Shown here one piece after another: positions 1 to 5,567 of a DNA stretch of 20,868 bases. Below the pieces are notes generated by a model. That model was not told where the DNA came from. It was given only the letters and a program-made list of their open reading frames with translations, and ran no database searches. The number at the start of each line of letters is the position of its first letter. Within the stretch, counting starts at the first letter, position 1. Position numbers and translations under genes: made by a program. Location of the stretch: the IMG/VR virus record IMGVR_UViG_3300027917_002310, positions 1-20,868 of that record. One strand, 5' to 3'. This DNA comes from a virus.

Positions 1-621
1 GCTTGGAGTCGGGCTTGGAGAAGGAGAAGGAGAAGGAGAAGGAGAAGGAGAAGGAGAAGGAGAAGGACTCGGACGAGGACAGGCTTCACTCGACTTGAAG
101 GCATCCCTCACGACCTCGACACATTCACGCATCGAGCCAGGGCCCCAGCAGTCGTCAACCTGCAGCGAGCCACACCGAGGGATCGTGACCCAGTACGAGA
201 CGAGGGCCGTTTCTCCAGGACCAATTCGATTCGGCCCGGCCATCTGTGGATCGCCAGTGACCGTTTCCTGAGTAGCACAAGTGAGGTCGTCGTCCGTGTA
301 CGCTGCCAGCCGAGAGTAGATCTCCACCTTCCGGTTGTTGGTGATCCGGAATCTCCGCTGCCCACCCTGAAGGTGACACCCACCATCACCCCACTCGTCG
401 AAGACGATCTCGACCAGAGCCCCGTTCGACTCCCAGTGCCTTCCCCTTGGTGTAGCAGGCTGGGCAGGAGTCGTGGTCACGGCCACTCCCTCGTCTCCCG
501 CTTCCTCGAAGGAGAGTTGAGGGCTCGACGGAGTTTCGTTACAGCTCACTGTGCATAGCGCCAGTCCAGTAACGATCACCAGCGCGTAGAACAGCACTAC
601 GTCCTTCACCCTGTTCGACAT
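1..621 (-). CDS. Putative phage lipoprotein with Pro-Ser repeat tail (partial, runs off left edge)
   Basis: The frame starts at ATG 621 and stays open to position 1, giving 207 residues with no stop, so the gene is incomplete here. Its ATG overlaps the stop of the upstream gene (TGATG), which implies translational coupling. Residues 1-26 are a charged start plus a hydrophobic stretch ending TVSC at Cys27, a non-ideal lipobox (Thr rather than Leu/Val/Ile at -3). Either a lipoprotein or a simple Sec/membrane anchor is possible. Residues 60-180 form a compact domain with six cysteines (81, 115, 150, 158, 167, 181). From residue 184 it becomes a Pro-Ser dipeptide repeat coded by a hexanucleotide tandem repeat. 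It follows the lysis-type block; Rz1-type outer-membrane spanins are also Pro-rich lipoproteins, but they are much shorter, so that role is only a guess. Family not recognised. Confidence 0.75.
   Translation of the reverse strand, partial: MSNRVKDVVLFYALVIVTGLALCTVSCNETPSSPQLSFEEAGDEGVAVTTTPAQPATPRGRHWESNGALVEIVFDEWGDGGCHLQGGQRRFRITNNRKVEIYSRLAAYTDDDLTCATQETVTGDPQMAGPNRIGPGETALVSYWVTIPRCGSLQVDDCWGPGSMRECVEVVRDAFKSSEACPRPSPSPSPSPSPSPSPSPSPSPTPS
17..66. repeat. Hexanucleotide tandem repeat (AAGGAG)n coding Pro-Ser
   Basis: About 8.3 uninterrupted copies of AAGGAG lie on the plus strand (CTCCTT on the coding strand). Read in the frame of the overlapping minus-strand gene they give CCT TCT codons, a Pro-Ser dipeptide repeat that continues as degenerate Pro-Ser/Thr codons to the window edge. 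A 6-bp unit keeps the frame, so copy-number changes would lengthen or shorten a linker without breaking the protein. Confidence 0.95.
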
Positions 622-1085
622 CACACCCACCCTTGACTCATGTTGCTGAGCGCATCGTACTGCTCATCCACGCTCGGCCAACCACCAGCCGACACTGGAG
701 AGAACCTGTCCTTGTAAGGATCGCGGGACCACCGCGAGTATTTGGCCAGCACTCGCCGAGGATCCTGCCCCTGCATCAGCCCCCGTAGCCTGCGATCGAG
801 CGAATCATCACCACCGAACCGCTGCATGAGCACGTCGTTGAAGTAGTTCTGGAACTCGTTCGTCCTCGTCCCCTCGACCGGCCTACGCACACTGGACCGG
901 GCACCGACGGCTCCCCCGGCAGCGTCCCGGAACCTGCCCCTCCTGCCTCCAGTCACGCCACCAGTCCGAACGGAATGCTGGTAAGCCCCCATCGTCGAGC
1001 GAGGATCCCTTGCCCCTCCCCACCTGGAGGCCCGAGCACCACCCTGTGCTACTTGATGAGAGATGCTGCTGGATCTTGGTTCCAT
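621..1085 (-). CDS. Hypothetical phage protein, Arg/Gly-rich N-terminus
   Basis: A 154-residue protein from ATG 1085, which lies just after the stop of a 32-codon ORF. Its TGA overlaps the ATG of the next gene (TGATG). Residues 1-75 are low-complexity and rich in Arg, Gly and Ser (net basic, probably disordered). Residues 76-154 look folded, with an aromatic segment (EFQNYFNDVLMQRF) followed by charged helices. There is no signal peptide or membrane segment. The ribosome-binding site is weak, so expression probably depends on coupling. No family recognised. A basic, disordered N-terminus would fit nucleic-acid binding or a virion protein, but nothing decides between them. Confidence 0.6.
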   Translation of the reverse strand: MEPRSSSISHQVAQGGARASRWGGARDPRSTMGAYQHSVRTGGVTGGRRGRFRDAAGGAVGARSSVRRPVEGTRTNEFQNYFNDVLMQRFGGDDSLDRRLRGLMQGQDPRRVLAKYSRWSRDPYKDRFSPVSAGGWPSVDEQYDALSNMSQGWV

Positions 1086-1086
1086 C

Positions 1087-1185
1087 TCAGTACCCGAAAC
1101 AGGCCATCCAGCGATTCCACTGCACGAGGATGGTCGTGATCCTCTTAGATCGACGGCTGCCCATGAGAGGCAGGATCGCCTTCAT
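1087..1185 (-). CDS. Small hypothetical ORF (32 aa)
   Basis: An ATG at 1185 opens a 32-codon frame ending in TGA one base before the ATG of the next gene (TGAGATG). The peptide is basic and Trp/Met-containing (GSRRSKRITTILVQWNRW in the middle). A GAGG lies nine bases upstream. It fills the only gap between the endolysin and the next gene, so it could be a real small protein or a leader that couples translation. Evidence is positional only. Confidence 0.35.
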   Translation of the reverse strand: MKAILPLMGSRRSKRITTILVQWNRWMACFGY

Positions 1186-1200
1186 GATGGCAACCTCGGG

Positions 1201-1761
1201 TCACGCCACCGCTCCCGTAAGGCTTCCGATTGCGCTGAGTATCCCATACACTACTCCCCCTGCAATGCTAAGGAGGATGGTATAACCAAAACAGGCTTGG
1301 AAGTGCATTGGATCCTTCGTCCTGAAGTCCCCGCCCCACTTCCAGCCCTCGTCCTCGAACGGCTTGATGATCTCCAACGGCATGTCGCCATCGGTACCAA
1401 GCTGGTTCGTCGCGGCATTCAGGTCGATGGCGATCCCCCACGCATGGGTAGAGAGCTTGTGGCCTCGACGCTTTGCCCTCCAGTTGTACGTCCCGTCGAA
1501 GGTGGCGATCTTGTTCCAGTCACCGTTCCGGGAGATCGTGTCCAGGATCTTGCCCAGTGAGCTGAGCAGACGGTAGTGGATCCTGATCCTACGGACGGTA
1601 ACAGAGTGGTCCCACCCGAGCGGCAACGGAGCCGGCAGCTCCAGGATGCCCTGGGTGTGGTGCTCCCAGTTGGGATGAACTGTCCCATCCTCGCGGATGT
1701 ACGACTCCGGGTCGCCGAAGGTCTTTCGGATCTCGGCCAGTCCTGTAGGAACGATAATCAC
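1201..1761 (-). CDS. M15-family peptidase endolysin with C-terminal hydrophobic segment
   Basis: A 186-residue protein from GTG 1761, whose start overlaps the previous stop (GTGA). The core matches the Peptidase_M15_4 / VanY-like pattern: STHAWGIAIDLN gives zinc ligands His106 and Asp113, and WKWGGDF followed by DPMHFQ gives the third ligand His153 with Asp150 as likely catalytic acid/base. Such enzymes cut D-Ala-D-Ala or L-Ala-D-Glu type bonds in peptidoglycan stems and act as phage endolysins. Length up to about residue 156 is normal for the family. Residues 157-186 are an added hydrophobic, glycine-rich stretch (about 160-178 could span a membrane), which is unusual for a soluble endolysin. 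It sits directly after a holin/spanin-like gene, which supports a lysis role. The enzyme class is fairly sure; the exact bond cut is not. Confidence 0.85.
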   Translation of the reverse strand: MIIVPTGLAEIRKTFGDPESYIREDGTVHPNWEHHTQGILELPAPLPLGWDHSVTVRRIRIHYRLLSSLGKILDTISRNGDWNKIATFDGTYNWRAKRRGHKLSTHAWGIAIDLNAATNQLGTDGDMPLEIIKPFEDEGWKWGGDFRTKDPMHFQACFGYTILLSIAGGVVYGILSAIGSLTGAVA

Positions 1762-2108
1762 CTGCCGTTCCTCCGGAGCAGCATCTCGACCCCTGCCAGC
1801 CTCTCCCGGATGTCTTCCATTCGAGCATGCTGCTCGTCTTCCTTTTCGACATGCCCCTTGATCATGGTGAACATCAGCTCGAACCGCTCGCTAGACACTG
1901 CATACGCAATGTCGTTCTTGTTCAGCCGAGCCTCGATGTTGGCGATGCAACCGTCCTGTCTTTTCTCGTGAACCTCCATGGCCTTGAACTCCCGAACCAC
2001 GAACCACTTCAAGGACGCCCACAGCCACGTCAACACCCCTTGGATGGTGAGAATCACCACGGCAGTCAAACCAGGGTGGTCAGAGATGAGGCTGTTGAGG
2101 TCGCTCAC
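1758..2108 (-). CDS. Membrane-anchored coiled-coil protein, holin- or i-spanin-like
   Basis: A 116-residue protein from GTG 2108, overlapping the previous stop by GTGA; its own stop overlaps the endolysin start in the same way. It has one hydrophobic segment at about residues 14-37 (Trp-rich end, TWLWASLKWF) followed by a long charged helical tail with heptad-like spacing up to the basic end RRNGR. One N-terminal membrane anchor plus a coiled coil is the plan of inner-membrane spanins (Rz) and of some small phage holin-associated proteins. Position immediately before the M15 endolysin supports a lysis function. No specific family is recognised, so holin versus spanin is left open. Confidence 0.65.
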   Translation of the reverse strand: MSDLNSLISDHPGLTAVVILTIQGVLTWLWASLKWFVVREFKAMEVHEKRQDGCIANIEARLNKNDIAYAVSSERFELMFTMIKGHVEKEDEQHARMEDIRERLAGVEMLLRRNGR

Positions 2109-2437
2109 AGTCTAGTCCTGATCTGGTAGGCGTTCCACGTTGCGAACGCCGACCACAGCACGATACAGGTGATTGCGAAGATGCGGGCATGGGTCTTGTT
2201 CTTCGCTTTCATGTCCGCGTAGAGATAGATGAATGCAGCCGTCGAGACTGTCTTCAGCACCAGCCGAGCCACCTGATCCTGCATCAGCGGGTTCAGCTCT
2301 CGGGCCCCCAACGACAGTCCGTACTCGGTCGTGGCCAGGTCTGCTGCCCCAGCAGTCCCCATCCCAATGCCGAGCCAATCAGCCGGAGCAGCTGGCGTTG
2401 CTACCAGCAGGCTGAGCGTAATGGCAAACCCTTTCAC
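2105..2437 (-). CDS. Small membrane protein, DUF5658-like
   Basis: A 110-residue protein from GTG 2437, with GGAG about ten bases upstream overlapping the previous gene's end. It shows an N-terminal hydrophobic segment (3-19, possibly a cleavable signal ending APA), the pattern ADLATTEYGLSLGARELNPL at residues 32-51, and two further membrane segments at about 56-75 and 84-103. The D-x3-TT...G...E-NPL pattern is that of DUF5658-type membrane proteins, whose function is unknown. Location at the head of the lysis block makes it a possible holin (several membrane spans, small size), but that is inference from context only. Confidence 0.6.
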   Translation of the reverse strand: MKGFAITLSLLVATPAAPADWLGIGMGTAGAADLATTEYGLSLGARELNPLMQDQVARLVLKTVSTAAFIYLYADMKAKNKTHARIFAITCIVLWSAFATWNAYQIRTRL

Positions 2438-2442
2438 TACGT

Positions 2443-2940
2443 TCAGTCTCCTACTACCGCCCAGTCAGTGTCGGGGGCTGGGCCAAACAGCCCCCTCGCC
2501 TTCTCGTAGATCACCCCGTCGTACTGGATCCGATAGGCGACCTGAACCCCCTCACCGTAGGCGTTCTTGAAGGTGTTGGTTCGTAGCTGCACCGGGCTCG
2601 TTCCAGGCACGTCCACCCCTGAGAGCACCCAGGTGTCTCGGGTGTCGTCGTAGCAGTTCCCGCAGACGCTCTGCACGAATGGGCCCGGATCGTCGTTGGT
2701 CACCGTCGCCAGCGCCGAGTCGCTCGGGTCCGTGTTCGGCAGCGTCGTGCTGCTCCACGTCGGGTGACACAGTCTCAGCGGATTGCCCGCTACACATGCC
2801 TCGAAGTCGGAGGTCAGGCTGGCCTCCATCGTGTCCATCCAGGCATCGGCTTCGGCCTGCGCCTCGGTCAAGGTGATCTGTGCGCTGGCCACCCCACCAT
2901 GGAAGAGCAGCATGGTCAGGATCATCAGCAGCTTCTTCAT
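2443..2940 (-). CDS. Secreted hypothetical protein, Sec signal peptide, four Cys
   Basis: The start is ATG 2940, chosen because it follows GAGAGGTGA and opens a textbook signal peptide: MKK, a hydrophobic core, then VASA before Gln21. The frame extends upstream but that part is inside the LamG gene and has non-coding character. The mature part is about 145 residues with cysteines at 49, 58, 93 and 96, including a CGNC pair (93-96) that recalls redox or metal-binding CxxC motifs. The rest (QLRTNTFKNAYGEGVQVAYR) looks like beta-structure. No family recognised. It lies 14 bases after the triple LamG gene and is the last of five consecutive signal-peptide genes. Confidence 0.7.
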   Translation of the reverse strand: MKKLLMILTMLLFHGGVASAQITLTEAQAEADAWMDTMEASLTSDFEACVAGNPLRLCHPTWSSTTLPNTDPSDSALATVTNDDPGPFVQSVCGNCYDDTRDTWVLSGVDVPGTSPVQLRTNTFKNAYGEGVQVAYRIQYDGVIYEKARGLFGPAPDTDWAVVGD

Positions 2941-2954
2941 CGGCTCACCTCTCG

Positions 2955-5072
2955 TCACTGAAAGAACCCAACGCCCAGATTCCAGAGGGCGTCGATCTCG
3001 CCTGGAACCGGTGGGCGGTTCCACTGAGTGAAGTGATCGAGAACCCCACGGAACGTAGACGTACTGGTGTGACTGATGTTGAGATTGTGCCCGGCCGTCT
3101 GAGGCACGTAGACAAATGAGCTGGCAGTCTGGGCCGACAGCTGCTCGTCTGCATCGTAGTAGGCGATGTACCCGTAGCCCGTAGCCGGATCCCAATAGCA
3201 GTTCATGAAGACCCACTCGTCCTGAGGGAAGGTGCTGAAGGCAACCGTTGCCAAGATGGAGACAGCACCGTCGTAGAAGGTACAGGATGCAGTAGTAGTA
3301 GTCAGGCGGCCTGCATCTCCCGTGTTCCCCCACAGCTGACTCCAGAAATAGTCGGTGCTGCTGGCAGTGTCCTGAATCCCCCACACAGATCGCCAGAACC
3401 CCGACGTCGCACTCCCGCGAACGCCGTCTGCAGCAACGGTCAAGTAGGAGCCATCAGCAGAAAAGTAGACCCCCATCCCACTATCCGGCAGCTCCACCAG
3501 CCCTGCGGCCTGGGTGGGGGTGCTGACTCCGGTCAGGTCGTTGGAGCCCCAAGAGTCTACGTAGGGGCCACCGTTCTCGGTCATGTTCCAGCAAGAGACG
3601 CCATTGGAGCCACGAAGGCCAGCAGCTTCGGCCTGCTCACACGTCATGCCCTTGCCGGAGTTGGAGAGGGCGGCAACAAGAGTATCGAACGGAAGATCAG
3701 TTCCCCGAATCAACAGAGACGGACCCAGGTCTCCAGTGAACCCACTAGATCCATCTGGTGCAGCTGCTACGCCAAAGCTCTCCGAAGTGTCACGCACAGA
3801 CATCGACCCAAGAGGAGACAGGTCCCACGAGAAAGAAGCTCCATCTACTGACACTCCAGCTGCACCAGCCGACGTGTCTACCGCACCACACGCAAATATC
3901 CGCGTGGTGCTGTCAGTGAACAACGGAGCAGAAAGGATGTGTGTGGAGCTGCCGACGGTGTCGTATGCGTACACAGCCAGTCTCTCAGAGCTGTCGAAGT
4001 ACATTCTCCACTCAGGAGCAACGTCAGCCTTGGCCATCATGTACATCGAGGCGTTCAGCAGGGTTGGTACACTCCAAGAGCAGAACAACATGTCGTCGGA
4101 GGACCCGCTGAGTGAAGCAGTGTCCGAAGCAGTAGCATACGAACTACCTCTGATGAAGTGCGCTGCATACCCCCGCGCCCCACCTTTCGCAGTGGGCGTG
4201 TTCACGGGGGTGAGGTCGAAGGCATCTCCATAGGAGACAAGGGGGGCTGTCGCCTCCAGCTCTCCTGTGATCGTCCCAGCCGCCCCTGAGATCGAGTCCC
4301 TGATCCCCCAGGACGAGAGGTCCATCGACCAGCAGGCAGTGGCAGTCGTGTTCTCCTCGACCCACTGACAGTCACGCCCAGCTCCCGAGTTGTACAGGTC
4401 AGATGCCGGCGGCTCGCCGTCGATGAAGAAGATGAGCTGGTCTATGATTCCAGCAAGGTCTGGACCGACGAGGTTGGACCCGATGAGGAGCGGCTCAGAG
4501 GTGTTCGACACGTCGTAGTCCATGTCGTCGGCATCCGAGGTGTAGGCAGCCCCATTGATGGAGATTCGCGCCTTCTTGAGAGGGTCGTAGAAGTAGCCAC
4601 AGACAAAGGTCTTGGCATCCGGTGTGAAAGCAGCACTCACCGAGGTCGAGGTATCCCCAACCAATCCCTCGGAGAAGTAGACAGTGACTACATTCGTCTC
4701 CGTGTGAATGTACAGCTCGCTATTGGTAAAGCCACCCTTGTAGAGGAGGACTTCGTCGTTCCCTACATCATCCATCCACAGGCAGGCTGCCAGCCCCTTG
4801 CCATTGGAGTGATCGAAGGCTGCCTGATCCGGCACGGAGACGAAGTCGCCCGAAGAGAACGTCGCCGACTCTGCCCGGTTGGTGTACGCCGAATCCCACC
4901 CCAAGTTGTCAGGGTCGTCGAACCTGTATTGGGCAACCATCCCCGTGAAGTAACCCGGCAGGAGAGCCGTGGCCATGTCCACTGATGCTTCGTCGTCTGG
5001 AGCCTCATAGACAGGGCTCTGAGCCCACGCCGGGAGCCCGAAGAGCACGAGAGCAGCCAGCAGCCTCTTCAT
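2955..5072 (-). CDS. Secreted triple LamG/concanavalin-like domain protein (putative receptor-binding or adhesin protein)
   Basis: A 705-residue protein from ATG 5072, with GGAG six bases upstream. Residues 1-17 are a signal peptide (MKRLLAALVLFGLPAWA) before Gln18. Three LamG/ConA-like beta-sandwich units follow at about 45-230, 245-473 and 495-705. Each closes with a related motif: LYNSGAGRDC (226-235), LSNSGKGMTC (469-478) and LWNLGVGF (696-703). Between units there are matching linkers (CWSMD...DS, CWNMTE...DSWG). Each unit has its own cysteine pair (97/158, 331/395, 597/625). LamG folds usually bind glycans or proteins; in phages they occur in tail-fibre and adhesin-type proteins. Its place in the fibre region suggests host-surface binding, but a signal peptide is not expected for a virion protein assembled in the cytoplasm. 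Confidence 0.8.
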   Translation of the reverse strand: MKRLLAALVLFGLPAWAQSPVYEAPDDEASVDMATALLPGYFTGMVAQYRFDDPDNLGWDSAYTNRAESATFSSGDFVSVPDQAAFDHSNGKGLAACLWMDDVGNDEVLLYKGGFTNSELYIHTETNVVTVYFSEGLVGDTSTSVSAAFTPDAKTFVCGYFYDPLKKARISINGAAYTSDADDMDYDVSNTSEPLLIGSNLVGPDLAGIIDQLIFFIDGEPPASDLYNSGAGRDCQWVEENTTATACWSMDLSSWGIRDSISGAAGTITGELEATAPLVSYGDAFDLTPVNTPTAKGGARGYAAHFIRGSSYATASDTASLSGSSDDMLFCSWSVPTLLNASMYMMAKADVAPEWRMYFDSSERLAVYAYDTVGSSTHILSAPLFTDSTTRIFACGAVDTSAGAAGVSVDGASFSWDLSPLGSMSVRDTSESFGVAAAPDGSSGFTGDLGPSLLIRGTDLPFDTLVAALSNSGKGMTCEQAEAAGLRGSNGVSCWNMTENGGPYVDSWGSNDLTGVSTPTQAAGLVELPDSGMGVYFSADGSYLTVAADGVRGSATSGFWRSVWGIQDTASSTDYFWSQLWGNTGDAGRLTTTTASCTFYDGAVSILATVAFSTFPQDEWVFMNCYWDPATGYGYIAYYDADEQLSAQTASSFVYVPQTAGHNLNISHTSTSTFRGVLDHFTQWNRPPVPGEIDALWNLGVGFFQ

Positions 5073-5075
5073 CTT

Positions 5076-5567
5076 CTACTCCACGTACACAGTGCGCTGA
5101 GCAGTCGGTGCCTGCTCCAACTTCCAGTGCCAGTTCAGGACCGTAGGCGAGCTGAGGGAACAAGGGACGTTGGCCTCGAAGGTCACCTCATTGGTTCCGG
5201 TCGTGAAGTTGACGTCACCCGACTCGTAGTACCCGGCACTTCCCTGATCGGAGTAGTCGCTCCCACTGTCCACGTAGCACCCAAGAGATCCGGAGTCGTT
5301 GTAGCAGGAGATGTAGTAGTCAGTCGTGAGGATGCGGAGGTCGGTGGCGTTGACACACTCGGTCGTGGTGAACAGTCTCCCCCCGAGGAAGCTCCCAGAC
5401 GGAATCTCCACCCGCATGAACGCCGTGTCGACCGACTCCGTCACCGCCTTGACGCCGGAAGCGATGGCCGCTGCTCCTGGGCCTGAAGGCGGCGGGAACG
5501 TCTGAGCCAGGGTCAGAGCGACCCAGACCACACTGAATGCCGTCAGCCCGACGAGTAGGTTCTTCAT
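5076..5567 (-). CDS. Secreted hypothetical protein, Sec signal peptide, four Cys
   Basis: The start is ATG 5567, overlapping the TGA of the fibre gene (ATGA); the frame is open further upstream but that would run inside the fibre gene. It has 163 residues. A hydrophobic signal (MKNLLVGLTAFSVVWVALTL) ends in Ala before Gln22. The next stretch, 23-60, is Pro- and Ala-rich and may be a stalk or helix. The domain at 60-163 is rich in Tyr, Ser, Gly and Asp with cysteines at 71, 88, 97 and 136, probably beta-sheet. No ribosome-binding site is obvious, so translation probably depends on coupling to the fibre gene. A fibre-associated tip or chaperone-like partner would fit the position; the family is not recognised. 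Confidence 0.7.
   Translation of the reverse strand: MKNLLVGLTAFSVVWVALTLAQTFPPPSGPGAAAIASGVKAVTESVDTAFMRVEIPSGSFLGGRLFTTTECVNATDLRILTTDYYISCYNDSGSLGCYVDSGSDYSDQGSAGYYESGDVNFTTGTNEVTFEANVPCSLSSPTVLNWHWKLEQAPTAQRTVYVE

Noticed and set aside
3583-4233. A 216-codon plus-strand frame inside the LamG gene
   Set aside because: Composition is shadow-like, and the minus strand gives three coherent LamG-like units.
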